Assembly: GCA_903772945.1 (NCBI GenBank)
Contig: CAICTM010000112.1
Coordinates: 1-64,000, forward strand
DNA: 64,000 nucleotides
Direction: 5' to 3'
Source of the DNA: Seminavis robusta
Lineage: Eukaryota > Bacillariophyta > Bacillariophyceae > Naviculales > Naviculaceae
This document shows positions 1 to 11,919 of the stretch, piece after piece (the stretch's first letter is position 1; each line of letters opens with the position of its first letter). Below the pieces are notes generated by a model. The model had not been told where the DNA came from. It saw nothing but the letters and a program-made list of their open reading frames with translations, and did no database searches. The translations under genes were made by a program, and so were the position numbers.

Positions 1-3000
1 TTGGAATACTTGTTGGTTCACGGGTTGGTATAGGGCTGGGCATTGTGGCTGGTTCTGCAGTTCTTGGGACTGCTGTGAGGTTTTGCTCCAAACTGTCACC
101 AACATGGTCATCTATGGTGCAGTTGTAGAATGCTGTGACTACCAGACTATTCACTCCAGCAATAGCACTTGAGGTAGTGCTGGATACCATCCCAAACTCC
201 AGAGAAAGACTCCCAGAAGAAACTAGCCTTGGTGGCACGGTAAAATGTACACTTTCGCTCTCTCCACCCACACCCAAGCTAACTTGTTCCATCTCCCAGG
301 TGATGCCAGTTCCACCAACAACATTGAGAGACCCACTGCTATTAGTTTGTTCCAGATTTTCAAAATAGGTTGTGGAACCCATGATATCCACATAGAACCT
401 GTCACCTGCCATCCATTCTTCAATCACATAGAGAATGAACCGTACTTGCACTCTAGTCGGAAGTGCTGGTTCTAGGCTGGAACTCATTCGAACAGCAACA
501 ATTTTGGTCACACTTTCACCATTGCTGCTGAGAGCTTTTTCCCAGTTTTCCTCCAATAGAACTACCTCAGAGGCACATGCCTGTGGTGCTGGAGTACTAC
601 CAGGATTGAAACTGGCAATTCCTGGAGGGGTTTCGAAGCCTGGATTGTTTGACTGCTCCGATGATGGATGGGGAGTTTGGCCTGGCACCATGCTGACTGC
701 CACTGTTGGCTCTTGGGTTGTTGGCACCACTGGAGGCAAGGTAAAGTCATCCAGTGTTGTTGTCCTCCCATCCCAGGAAGACACTTCAATAATGGTTATG
801 ACATCATCCACTGAGATGACTGAACCATCACTTTTGGCATCATTGATCTGAGTAACAAACCTTTCAATGAATTCTTCAACTGTAACAGCTGGCTCCAACC
901 CAGGCTCCAAACCCTGAGGGCAAATACATGTATTGAGGTTTTCTTCCAGATTCCTTCTCCACAAAGCTTCTGTCCTGTGCATGGATGTTGCTCTTCGCTC
1001 AGTTTGCTGACCACCAGTAGTGTTAAACAGGTTGAATACCCCATTGATAGAGAGTGGGCAATTTCGACATCTTCCTCTGATCATAAACAAGGCAAACGTG
1101 TTGGATTCAGGGGGGTTTGTCTCTGATTGGTTGGTAGTTGTGTTCATTGTGTGGATGGCATGCGCAGAACCATAACCAGAAGATTCTGTAGTGTTCAAGG
1201 TAGAATTGGAGTAAAGGCTGCTGTTGGTTGAGCTGGCCTGGACAAAGGGGTGTGCTTGTTCAAGTTGACGCCTTACAGGACCAACACCTGCATCCACAAC
1301 AAGATCAACCTCCGCAACAACGCGGAAGAATCCATCACATGCTTTGAATGACAAGCTGTTGTAGGCAGCCTCAAAGGCCTCTTCCAAGAGTTGAATCTCT
1401 TCTGCAGAAAGCAGAGCAGGGTTGACTCCAATATCCACATACACAGCTGATCGAAATTCTTGATCAATAGCACTGCATGTAACCTCCTGTCCTTCCAAAA
1501 CGTCTGTTGCTGGATCAGCCACAGTAGACAAAGATAGTATGCCCTCTTCAACCAGAATGTCCACATTTGCAATGAAGGCCTCTTCAAAGTCTTCAGCTGT
1601 TGGTCCTTGCCCAATCCCAGGCTCAGTTCCAATGGGGCAAATGCACGTACCATTTTCTCCCAGCTTTCTTCTTGCCAATTCATGGCTATGGTTTGAGCAG
1701 TCCTTGGAGAGGGCCCTCCTGGTCCCAGAATCAAAAAAGATTCCAGTGTCCTGTGTCTGACACATCACAGTTCCTGCAATTGGCAACAATAGAGAATAAT
1801 GTTGCACTAATTCTGGTTGGCTTTGTGGTTGAAGCATTGGCAACATCAGCCTCAGAAGTGTTGTTGAAAGAGGTTTCATTGGATGTACTGTTGGATACTT
1901 CAATCATCCTGCGAGCAGGAAACATGTTCTTGGATGCAGCAACATTCATCTGAACACTCTCAATCATTCCTGTACAGCAGCAGGGCATGACTTAGCGGGC
2001 TGGATAATTGCAAAGGCCAGATGTTGCATGATTTACTTACGAAAGTGCCCATCACAGGTGTCAAAAGCCAAGTTTTGATAAGTCCTTCGAAACTCATTCT
2101 CCAAAGCCACCACTTCATCAGGTGAAAGAGCTGTAAGATTGACCCTGAGATCTGAGAATACCTCAGTTGTAAACTGCTGGGGCATGGATCCACATTCAAC
2201 TGCATGTCCTTCAATCACATTGTCTACAGTAACATTGATGGCTTCCAAGAATACGTCGAGCTTTTCCTTCTCCACCTGCTCATTGAAGACCACTTCAAAA
2301 TCTGCTGCTGACACTGGTCCACCCTCACCTGGCAGTACACCTGCTGGGCAAACACACTTGTCACCCTCATCTTGAAGAAAACGGCCAGCTTCCAAATTCA
2401 GTCTAGCATTTGCTTCCTCCAGTCTCCGAGACCTTCTAAAGGTTTCATCAAACAAAGCAAAGTGGCCATTGCGAGCAACAGGGCATCCCCGGCACTGTCC
2501 AGTGATGGAGAAAACTGTGGTGGTCTCCAGGCTCCGGAGTGGCAAAGCTGACTGATTTGTGTTGGGAATAACAGTGCTGTTCGGTATTGTCCAGTTGGAG
2601 CTGGGGCCATATAAAGGAAAGGAGGTGTTCAGTGGCATTTCCTGAAGCTGTCTGCCATTCCTCCAGGCAGTGACATCTTGTTCCTTCAGACTGGCATCGG
2701 TGACAGTCCTGAAGTAAGAATCACAAACAGAGAAGGCTAACCCATTGTAGGTAGTCTTGAAGGTGTCCTCTAAGAGCAGCTTCTCCACTTCACCAATCTC
2801 ATCAAGATTGACACTGATGTCCACAAACACTGTAGTAGTGAAGGTCGTCACCTCTCCTGCACAATCCACATCTTGTCCCTCTTGGAGCTGTTCAACACCA
2901 GACACAATTTCTAGCAACCCATCCTCCCGTAGCTGGACAACTAGATCATTGAAGTACTCAATGAACCCAGCCAATGACAACTCATCAATTCGGTTTCCTT

Positions 3001-6000
3001 CCATGGGGCAGATACATGAGTCTGAGTCACCAAGAAGATTCCTTTGAAGGGCATTCTGGCCAGGGAGCCAATCTGTGCCAACTGAAAAGAGAGATCGTCG
3101 ACGGAAAGAGTCATCAAAGAGCCTGAAGTTGGAATTGTCGCTGACTGGGCAACCTCTACACTGCCCTGTGACAGCAAACACAGCTCCTGTTGTTGCCCTT
3201 ACAACCCCCACCAAAGCTGTTTGGTTGGAATTGTGGGTGAACGGCTCTTCTGGCTGTGTCGTGGTAGAGTTGGTCATATTGGTGAAGGTTCTGTTGGCAT
3301 TTAAAAATGCAAGATTCCAGTTTTGTTGTAGTCTCCGTCTGATCAGAGCTGTGTCTGTGTTGGGCTCTAGTCTTGCCGCATTGATGTTGCGGAAGTATGG
3401 ATCACAGGATTGAAAAGCTAGCTGGTTGTAGAGACTGATGAATTGCTCCTCTATCACATGCTGATCTTCCTCTGATAGAGTCCAGAAATCACCACTCCGA
3501 TTCATCTGCAAATCAATGTACACATAAGAAGTGAATTCTGTGATATCGGAACTGCATTCCACATGCTGCCCTTCCATCACATGGTCCGCAGTCACATTGA
3601 CTGCCTCCAAAAAGACGTTTAGTTTCTCCTTCTCCACTTGATCATTAAAAACGAGTTGGAAGTCATTCGTCGACACAGGTCCACCCCCACCGGACAAAAC
3701 CCCAGCTGGGCAAACACATTTGTCACCCCCACCTTGAAGAGAACGCCCATCTTCCACGGAAATCAAAGTGGTTCTCTCTTGGAGACTCCTCCTTCTGAGA
3801 GTGTCATCGAACAAAGCAAAATGACCATTGCGAGCAACAGGGCATCCCCGGCACTGTCCAGTGATGGAGAAAACTGTGGTGGTCTCCAGGCTCCGGAGTG
3901 GCAATGCTGACTGATTTGTGTTGGGAATGACAGTGCTGTTCGGTATTGTCCAGTTGGAGCTGGGGCCATATAAAGGAAAGGAGGTGTTCAGTGGCATTTC
4001 TTGAAGCCTTCTGCCATTGTACCATGGTGTGGCATCTTGCTCCTCCAGCCTAGCATCAATGACAGTCCTGAAGTATGAATCACAGACAGAGAAGGCTAAC
4101 CCATTGTAGCTCGTCTTGAAGGTGTCCTCCAATAACAGCTTCTCCGCTTCACCAATCTTATCAATATTGACACTGATGTCCACAAAGACAGTAGTAGTAA
4201 AGGTCCTGACCTCCTCTGCACAATCCACATCTTGTCCCTCTTGGAGATTTTCCACTCCAGTGACTGTTTCCAACACACCATCATACTGTAACTGCGCAAC
4301 CTCTTCGTCAAAATAGTTCAAAAAATCAGCCTTTGAAAGGTCCTCTATCCGTTGTCCTGCCGGAGGGCAGAGACACAAAGAACTGCCACCCTGTAGATTC
4401 CGTTCCAGTACAGCCAAGGGGAGAGCATTCTGGTGGTTATCATCAGACAGGAGTGATCGTCGACGAATGGTGTCATCAAACAGCAAGAAATTCCCTTTGC
4501 TGGTCACTGGGCATCCTCTGCATTGGCCTGTGACTGCAAAGATAGACCCAGTTGTTGCTCGTAACAGGGGGGTTGATGTGTGATTGGGGTTCTTGTGAGG
4601 GGGGACTGCGGTTGTTTGGTTGTAGTTGCTAGTGTTTGTTGAGTTGCCCACAAAGGCAAGGTTGAGATCCAACTGTTGCTGCAGCCGCCGCCGAACAAGG
4701 GCAGTGTTTGTGTTAAGCTCCAGTTGGGCCTCTGAGACACTTCGAAAATATGGATCACAAGACTGGAAGGAGAGCTGGTTGTAAAGATTCTTGAAGCTGT
4801 TCTCCAACACCATTCGATCTTGCTCTGATAGTGTCAGAAAATCACTGCTGCGGTTCATCTGGAAGTCAACGTACACATAAGTAGTAAACTCGGTGACATC
4901 TGAGGTACATGGCACCTCTTGTAGCTCCATGTCGTCCACCGGAGGAAGGTGGATCTTGGCAACTTCCGACATGAAAGCTCCCACAAATTCATCGAAGGTG
5001 GGAGCACGGAATTCGGTAGTGTCATCTGGTCTAGGACAGAGACAGCCTTCATTTGTCAATCCAAACTCTTGACGGACCAAGCTTGATGGTCGAGTTCGAA
5101 CTGTTGAGGTGCTGAGTGGTATCAACACAGCAGTGGTGTTTGTATCATTGTAGGAGTGGAACAGAGGAGTTCCATATCCACAATTCCTGCATTCAGCAAG
5201 TACCTCAAAAGTCACTGAGGTGACATTTCCAAAGGGATCAAATGCTGTTGTGAGGGGTTCTGCTCCCCAGACCTTGCGGAAATGGGGCCAGTCACAGAGA
5301 GGAAAAATGATGTGATTGAATGTGCGCACAAAGGCTCCTTCAAGGAGGGCAGAAGCTGTCATGGTAACATTGACATCACCGGTGGCAAGGGTCCTATTGC
5401 TTTGAATCAAAGCACTCCAGTCTCCCGGCAGATCTATGGCAACAGCTGTTTCCAGTTGCTGTACCAGTGGATCACAAACAACTTCGACCACATCAATCAG
5501 GTCTTCCTCTTCATTCTGCAGGTTTCTGTGTTTCCTCTTGGACGGTTGGATGGATGTGATGTCTTGTAGAAGATCCCATGTGGACCTCTTCTTCTTCTGC
5601 AGGCAAGCACTAGACTCTTTTCTATGGCCATCACAGGATCCTCCTTTTGGTGTAGCATGATGGCTGTGTTGTTGTCTGGAAAGCAACAGCTGCGCCCTCC
5701 GAACCAAGGCCTCTTGTAAGTCCCGATATCCACTGTTGCTGGTCATTGAACTTTCCGCTTCTTCCAGGCCCAGTCCTTCCACTTCTACTAGGCCCAGTCC
5801 TTGTCCTCGCAACCGTCTTGCTGCGTGATTCGTGGCTGGATCGTCCTGTCGTGGCGCTGCTGCTGGGTGACTACTACTACCGGATAGAAACCCCAGAGTC
5901 ATCAGAATGTCATCTTGATGCTCTTCTTGGAGAGCTTCTGCGCAGCCGGCACCTTGGCAGACTCCAAGGATTCTGTAGGTCAATTCAACGTGGACTTGGA

Positions 6001-6448
6001 CCACCTCGTCATCATTGGCGTCTTCTTGTGATGACGACAGCAATCTCAGGAAACTCTGGGGTTCCGCTTTTGCAGACGATAATCTCGCGACCAACAGACT
6101 TCTTTCTCCCTCTTTCGGCGGTGTTTTTTGGTCCCGATTTTGGCTGGCTTGGTGGTGGTTGAGGGTATCCAACAGCAGAAATTCTATTCTAGCAACATCT
6201 TGTGCCGAAAACCAATCGTTGGTTTTCGTGGGTAACAGCAGAGACCCCGTCTTGACTGGTAATTTATTGGGTAGCTGTCGGTATTCTTCGTCCGAGACGT
6301 CCAGTCGATGGGTCAGGACCAACCGACTTTCGAAGTGTCTTGTATCAACATCCAAAGAAGGAGTGTTATCATCAGCTCGAGTAGTAGTGGGACCTGCCCC
6401 CATGGAGGACACAAAGACAAGAAGAAGGATCCACAGACGAAGCATCAT
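1..6448 (-). CDS. Secreted Cys-rich seven-module repeat protein (3' end outside window)
   Basis: I do not recognise the family. The ATG at 6448 opens with a signal peptide (MMLRLWILLLVFVSSMGAG), then a low-complexity region to about residue 320. Seven modules of ~226 residues follow. Each has a (F)TT-x-V-(F/Y)-x-D strand motif, a C-D-x-(Y/F)-F-R motif, a CRxC(P) pair (near 5185, 4520, 3850, 3155, 2487, 1770 and 1065), an LFD-x-x-x-RRR segment and a CxCP pair. A 71-nt intron (1970-2040, GTAAGT...CAG) joins R|MIES in frame. Past a run of six T (coding strand; 1733-1738) the family motif NLFD continues only in another frame, so there is an apparent one-base insertion. That frame then stays open to position 1 and ends in a Pro/Thr-rich stretch (PTREPTSIP). 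Many N-glycosylation sequons (NxS/T) and paired cysteines suggest an extracellular or cell-wall role, which is inference. Confidence 0.75.
2100..4800 (-). repeat. In-frame 1,359-bp tandem duplication inside the secreted repeat gene
   Basis: The stretch around 2471-2640 recurs almost unchanged around 3830-4000, an offset of 1,359 bp (453 codons). The unit spans two neighbouring modules (types A and B), so modules run A1-B1-A2-B2. Near-identity over ~170 bp points to recent duplication or gene conversion. The outer boundaries are estimated. Confidence 0.8.
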
Positions 6449-7550
6449 TCTTCGTAGTCTGGCTAAGCTATAGCTAGCGTCGAGAGCAATGTATAATCTA
6501 ATGACAAACGCCGAGCCACACTTCAGATGCCTTGATGTGATCGATGGAGTGGAGGTTGTTGGTGCTAGCTAGAAGGGGGTTCGCTTGGCTTTGGGATGTC
6601 GCTCTTGGATCGGACAGTCGGCTGCGAAAGGCGAGGGGGGTGGGCGAGTGGAGTGAAAAAGAGGAGGGAGCTTTCCCTGCGTCCGTTTTTGGCCAGAAGC
6701 CAGAAGGCAAAGGTTTACCACTTGTACAGCTGTTGCTTTTGGTCATGGTTTCAACGTTTCAACAGCACTCTAAGCAAACAATACTAATTAATTTCTTCGA
6801 CAGAAAGTCACTGAGACTGTAAGTTGTTCGACGTGTTATCCCCTCCATGCAACAGCTGAGCAACCTAGATTACACGTTAGTTCTCGACTTGAATGTATGC
6901 ACTTTTGCAGTCATGTTCTGGTCATTATGTTCTTTGTGGATTTAAAGGACTAGGTTCTAGCTAGTCTTGGGATCTATTATTCTATTTAGCAGAGTGAAGG
7001 TATTTTAATAACGGACTATTAATTGCGGTGGGGGTTCCAGCAGCTGTTCCAGCAGCGGTACCAGTACCGCAACCTCACAAATTACATCATGGCATTGTAG
7101 CGTCGTGGCCGCCATAGCATTGCACGTACATGTAGTCTATCTCCATGTTCCCTACACCCTACAGTACAGGTACGTCCCAGAGTCAGAGCGGAAGAAGCAA
7201 TGCTGAATGCGTAAGAGTACCGGTACCCTACCATTGGTAATAAGGGGTTCCAGCATATCTTCACACATGCACAATGGCATCATGGCCGCCACTAGCTAGC
7301 CTAGCTAGAAGTACACGTACCGGTAGACTACTCGTACCTCCAGAGCTGACAAAATGATCCGTACGTCCCAGGATCAGCACCACAGCAATGCTTAAAAGTG
7401 GCTGCCGTGCTGGTATGGCGTACCTTCACAAATTCACAATGGCATCATGGCCGCCTCTAGCTAGCTAGACTACATAGACTATCTCCAGAGCTGACCAAAA
7501 TGTTCATGGATTTAAGAAAAGTCGAGGAAGCTACAGTTGACATTTGACAT

Positions 7551-7630
7551 TAAAAAAAACTGAACGTCTAATAACGGATTCAGACGAGATGTGCTTGAGG
7601 ACGACCCATGAGCTAAGGCCCGGGTATTTC
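7551..7630 (-). mobile_element. SINE-like element, 5'-truncated copy with 17-bp target-site duplication
   Basis: The 80-bp insert is flanked by perfect 17-bp direct repeats CAGTTGACATTTGACAT at 7534-7550 and 7631-7647. Read on the minus strand it ends in a T8 run, like a Pol III stop. It is ~90% identical to the copy at 25486-25608 over its length but lacks that copy's first ~43 bp. Confidence 0.75.
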
Positions 7631-7672
7631 CAGTTGACATTTGACATAGTGGACTTGAAAAAATTGAGAAAG

Positions 7673-7750
7673 GGGGGTTTACATGTAGAGCATGGAGGTT
7701 ATCTATGAAAGCCAGCGAGGACCAGGCTTCCTTAGGCAAAGAGGAAGAGT
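7673..7750. repeat. Dispersed repeat B, copy 1
   Basis: It shares a scattered pattern (gAGGTTA-CTATGgAAGc...ccAGGCTT...GCAAAGA) with 9748-9810 and 42347-42412. Copies at 7.8 and 42.45 kb are each followed by a second shared patch (CAGGGGCCAA...GGATCC). The copies are strongly diverged, with no clear ends. Confidence 0.4.
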
Positions 7751-8512
7751 CCGAACTAAAGACTAGCTAAAAAAAGATTCCGTGAATTAGGGGAGATAGA
7801 TAACTAAAATAAGGACAAAACGCAGGGGCCAAGGCCTTGTCTTTGCGGATCCACGGAGACATAAATGAGTGGTTTGAAACTGGCTGTAGTGATGCAAAGG
7901 GCTTTCCTACTCCGTACTGTGGCTCAAATTGTCCACTACGAGCCCGTAGATTACGCGGGTCCTCTACTAATAAGTTACAGTATCACAATGAACGCCAGCG
8001 AGGACCTGCACCAAGAGCGATGCATCCTTCAGATTGATTGTGAGCATCCAAGCTAGCCTTGGCCAGATTTTCTCCCGGGCACCGAAGCTTTGCTCGGTCT
8101 ACCGGTACCAGCTGCTAGCTAGCTACATGACATTGTACTCAGTACTAGTACCACACAAGAAAACAGTCAACTGTGTGGCTTGCGCAGTCAGTTGTGGCTT
8201 TCGTGACTGGCTGGATGTCACTACGGACACTGAAAAGTGTTCGTTCAACCAAGCTCTCAAGCAGGCTCCCCCCCCCCCTCCACAACGAGAAGGCCTGTAG
8301 CACCATGAAAGACAACCAATTTGTTTTTGGAGGACTTGCAATGAACGACTCTCTGTGGTCATCTGGCTACCCACCACCACCACCAGCAGCAACTGTTGTA
8401 ATATGGAGGATAATGTCATTGCTTACAATCATTCCTTCACAGTGATTTTTTCGTTTCGTTTCGTTAGTTTAGCATTTTTCGTTTACTTTTCTACCAGCCT
8501 TGCTAGACTACA

Positions 8513-9421
8513 CTAGAATGGCACTCCGGGTGCTGGGAATTTGTACACGGTAATGCCTAGCTTGAGCATGAGACTGGGACTGGCTCCCTTGTCCGTGATG
8601 GACATGTCCTTGTAAGCCAAAAAGGTACCATCCAACTCCACTTCCAAATGATTGAAAAAGTTGGTCATGGCTTGGGAGAGTGCCATGGCATTATCATTGT
8701 TGTCGTTATCATTAGTAGTAGTAGTGGACTTTTTGGTGGTTACCACGGCCTGTTTGTTGGTTCGTGAGAGTGTAAATTCCCAAGTTTCATTCATAAAATC
8801 ACCTTGGAAACAGACGGTTTTGGCAACGGGATCAATGGTGACATGGTCGCTGTTAAATTGGATCACTACCGATTCACCATTGGTAGTAGTAGTACTGTCG
8901 ACTTGTTGTTGTACTTGCGGTGGTCGGATCAATGGATGGACAAGAAAATTGCCAAAATCGTGGGCATTCATGGCAATGAAGGATTCTCCCAAGGCGGGTT
9001 GTGTCAGCAGCAGTTTTCGTTGAGCCACAATTTTGGACATGTCCAATTCACACACATCCACTTTGGCTTCAATGGCCCGGCATGTCAGACCACGAGGGGA
9101 TTTCCACGTTCGACCTCGCACCGAGACGGGCCCTACGCGGCCTTGGAGGAGCATATCGGAAGAAGATGCCGTGACATCAAATTTCACATAGGCTTGGCCC
9201 TGGAGTCGCCGCCGTAATGCTTGTTCTGCCAACGTGGCAATCAAGCCAGATGTGACGCCAGAACTGGGTCGAACACTATTGTTGTTGGCCACAAAGAGGT
9301 GTGTCGTACTTGAGCATGTTGTGCTGGGGCGGCTGACAAACGCAACCGAGCTATGCAGTAGCAGGCAAACGAGGAGGAGGAACCTCCACAGCAACGTCCG
9401 TCGTATTATCAGTATTTGCAT
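8513..9421 (-). CDS. Plastid-targeted DUF2993 (LmeA-like) protein
   Basis: 302 residues from the ATG at 9421; the frame is open further upstream, but only this start gives a clean presequence. Residues 1-27 form a signal peptide ending in SSVAF/VSRP, the ASAF-type site that marks plastid import through the ER in diatoms. The body (LIATLAEQALRRRLQGQAYV, then a VGPVSVRGRTW strand and an FLVHPLI turn) matches the DUF2993 pattern known from cyanobacteria, actinobacteria and plastids. That family is thought to bind lipid or act at membranes. A poly-Thr/Asn insert (residues ~230-247) is low complexity. Exact function unknown. Confidence 0.75.
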   Translation of the reverse strand: MQILIIRRTLLWRFLLLVCLLLHSSVAFVSRPSTTCSSTTHLFVANNNSVRPSSGVTSGLIATLAEQALRRRLQGQAYVKFDVTASSSDMLLQGRVGPVSVRGRTWKSPRGLTCRAIEAKVDVCELDMSKIVAQRKLLLTQPALGESFIAMNAHDFGNFLVHPLIRPPQVQQQVDSTTTTNGESVVIQFNSDHVTIDPVAKTVCFQGDFMNETWEFTLSRTNKQAVVTTKKSTTTTNDNDNNDNAMALSQAMTNFFNHLEVELDGTFLAYKDMSITDKGASPSLMLKLGITVYKFPAPGVPF

Positions 9422-10108
9422 TCTTCTTTTGTAAACTGACTGTAGACCTGACTCCTCTCTGTATAGTAGTATGAATGGTATGGTATGGCGGAAGCAGAAG
9501 CCGTTTGCTTTGGTTCTGAAATACCTCCAACATGGTGGACCACACAAACATCATCGTTTCCATCCATCATCCATCGGTTGGAGCTGGTAGAAGCAAGTGT
9601 GCGCTCTTAATGACGTCAGTAACAAATCACGAGTTGCTGCAGTCAACCGTACATGTATTTCGGAACATGCACCATACTGTGCAAGGTAACGATGTACCAT
9701 GGCAACCCGGGCAACCGGTGCCGGAAAGTGCAATGAGAAGTAAGGGGGTTTAGAGTGGGGAGGTTAACTATGGAAGCAAGCAAGGGCCAGGCTTAAGCAA
9801 AGAAAAGTGCTAGCTAGACCTTTCCGGCTTCCGACTGAAGCATCCCGTGGCTACGGTAGCTATCGAGCTAGCTAGCTAAGCTACTTCAAATTCAATCTAT
9901 GTGGGATCAAGAGAAGGTTGTTACCGTACGGTAGCAACCCAGGTGTCGGCGGGCTATTTTATTTATTTTGTCGGCAGCTACTCGTACCCTCTTACGTTCG
10001 CGTCTCGGTCGCTCAACTTTGCTTCGTGAGCGAGTCCCTCACCTACCGCATTCAAACCTTCTGCCGGGAGTGACCTTGACCGGGCTTGGTTCGGTCGCGT
10101 TTGTTGGG
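9422..10108. other. Intergenic spacer between divergent genes
   Basis: Probably carries the promoters of the flanking divergent genes; I see no clear core motif. It contains a dispersed repeat B copy (9748-9810) and CTAGCTAG words near 9870. Confidence 0.5.
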
Positions 10109-11362
10109 ATGAAAGGGAGCTCGACTCACTCCCAAGAATGCAAAAACTATAACACTTTTCGGCTGGCTGAGGTCTCGTACGGTACTACCAAAGAAAAAAA
10201 CCATCGCCAGCAAACCGCTCCAAAGAGTACGGTAGCAATGATCACGAACAAAGGGCTCAATCCAAAATCCTTTCCGTGGGGACTGACAGGAGCAGGGAGG
10301 TTTCTTCATCTCCGTCCTTGCCACTTGATTTGGCTAGTACTGCTGCTCTTGTTTCCAAAACACATTTTCTTTCAGGGTGACAATGGTATGTGCTACTACC
10401 AGTATCATGGCAGAGGAGACCTTGTCAAGACTCCAGGCTCCAACGACTTGAAGAACAAGAACTCGTTATTATTGGAGCAGCACGAGCATGTCCTGGACTG
10501 TGCTGATGCGGTGGCGACCATGGATGATCCTGGAGTGAACGTGCCCCTGCACAGTTCCTGTGTAGCTCCAGCCTTTGATATGAATGTGCACTCTGGAAAT
10601 GACTTGATTTCCAAGCGTATTCGAACCTGGGGCTGTTTTGAGTGTGCTATTTTGAACAAGTTTATGCAATTCATGGCAGCACAGACACCATCAGATACCT
10701 TCTTCCTTGACATTGGTGCAAACATTGGCATGTACAGTTTGCATGCAGCTGCATTGGGACGAGATGTATTCTCCTTTGAACCATTTCAAAGGAACTACCA
10801 GCGCTTGTGCAAATCAATCTCCATGAACCAAGGCTTTGAGGAAAGAATTGTTGTATTCAATGTTGCCCTCATGGACCATCCAACAACTGTTGACTTTGGG
10901 AAAGTTTCCAACAAGAACTATGGTGGGGTTGGTGTGAATCCAGAGGATGATTCACAAGACAAAGAATCATCATCCAGCACCCCTGTACGTGGTTTAGACT
11001 ATGCTCCAGGAGTCCCCCTGTCTTCATTGGAAACCATTTTGCCTGTGAATCGCCCTGCAGTCATCAAGATCAATGTGGAAGGTTCTGAGTGCAGAGTTTT
11101 GGGTGGTGCCATCGATTACTTGAACACCTTAGATATTCTCTATGTTGAAATTGAATGGTCCCCCAGCATGAAAACATGTGAGCACACAGAAGAAATCTTC
11201 AAGTTGTTCCAGAAGAATGGGCTATCGCCTTATCAGTACCACTACATCCAAGATGTTTGGAAACCAATCAATGTCACAGAGTGGCTTCAATGGCACAACC
11301 ATTGGTTCATTGAAAATGTCTTGAAGTATTCGCTGATTGATATTGCGTGGATTCGAGAATAA
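10109..11362 (+). CDS. FkbM-family SAM-dependent methyltransferase, membrane-anchored
   Basis: The frame gives 417 residues from the ATG at 10109; an ATG at 10238 (374 residues) is also possible and puts a hydrophobic anchor (HLIWLVLLLLF, ~10325-10360) about 30 residues from the N-terminus. The SAM-binding core is clear: FLDIGANIGMYSLHAAALG (motif I, ~10707-10760), then FSFEPFQRNY. A later IKINVEGSE and a YVEIEW strand also fit the FkbM methyltransferase fold. An inserted acidic/Ser stretch (EDDSQDKESSSS) sits mid-domain. FkbM enzymes O-methylate sugars or small molecules; with a type II anchor, action in the Golgi or secretory lumen is inferred. No intron is needed. Confidence 0.8.
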   Translation: MKGSSTHSQECKNYNTFRLAEVSYGTTKEKNHRQQTAPKSTVAMITNKGLNPKSFPWGLTGAGRFLHLRPCHLIWLVLLLLFPKHIFFQGDNGMCYYQYHGRGDLVKTPGSNDLKNKNSLLLEQHEHVLDCADAVATMDDPGVNVPLHSSCVAPAFDMNVHSGNDLISKRIRTWGCFECAILNKFMQFMAAQTPSDTFFLDIGANIGMYSLHAAALGRDVFSFEPFQRNYQRLCKSISMNQGFEERIVVFNVALMDHPTTVDFGKVSNKNYGGVGVNPEDDSQDKESSSSTPVRGLDYAPGVPLSSLETILPVNRPAVIKINVEGSECRVLGGAIDYLNTLDILYVEIEWSPSMKTCEHTEEIFKLFQKNGLSPYQYHYIQDVWKPINVTEWLQWHNHWFIENVLKYSLIDIAWIRE

Positions 11363-11457
11363 GCTTTAGTTGTCCGGCAGTGAAAGCAGCTGACGATTTG
11401 AGCAAACAGGCAGAGAAACTGGATTGGGTGTTAGTAGTAGCTCTATTAATAGCTCCC

Positions 11458-11572
11458 TGCGGAGGTGCCTCGTTGTGAAGTTTTTAGTGTGGTCATTCGT
11501 GCTAGCTAATTGGGTGTTACTGCGGAGGTGCCTCGGTGTGAAGTTTTTAGTGTGGTCATCCGTGCTCTAGCT
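11458..11572. repeat. 63-bp direct tandem duplication
   Basis: Two ~52-bp blocks starting GCGGAGGTGCCTCG lie 63 bp apart (11461 and 11524) and differ at only a few positions, downstream of the FkbM gene. No coding potential. Confidence 0.8.
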
Positions 11573-11919
11573 AGGTGAACCCTTAGTGACGTCATTACTA
11601 AAGAGGCTTGAAGGAACTCGATCGACAAAGTTTCGATGTCCTTCATCACGCTCAACGCCACAAACAAATCACGTTGGAGGAGCTGAGTCCAACCTGATCA
11701 TCGAAATCTATCACTCTGTTGACAATGGTGGACACCTTGATATCCACGCTAACGCTTGGGCGTGGATGGAAACAATCGTGTGATGATGGTGTTGCAGGAT
11801 GAACGCTCTCATTATCGCATTATCACAACTGCAATACTATGGTTCTCGCCTTAGTACTCAGCAAACCAGACTGCAAGAGTGATACAACAACGCCGCAACG
11901 TTGTGATCGTTCATTCACC

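Larger units (their letters stand above)
6449..8512. other. Intergenic spacer with local repeats
   Basis: No supportable gene. It holds three diverged local copies of a segment with ggcatcatggccgcc followed by CTAGCTAG and a cca-gagctgac tail (about 7070-7130, 7255-7355, 7428-7510), a SINE-like insertion (7551-7630) and one copy of a second dispersed repeat (7673-7750). The 8268-8280 region has a C-run, and 8370-8390 a CCA run. Confidence 0.6.
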
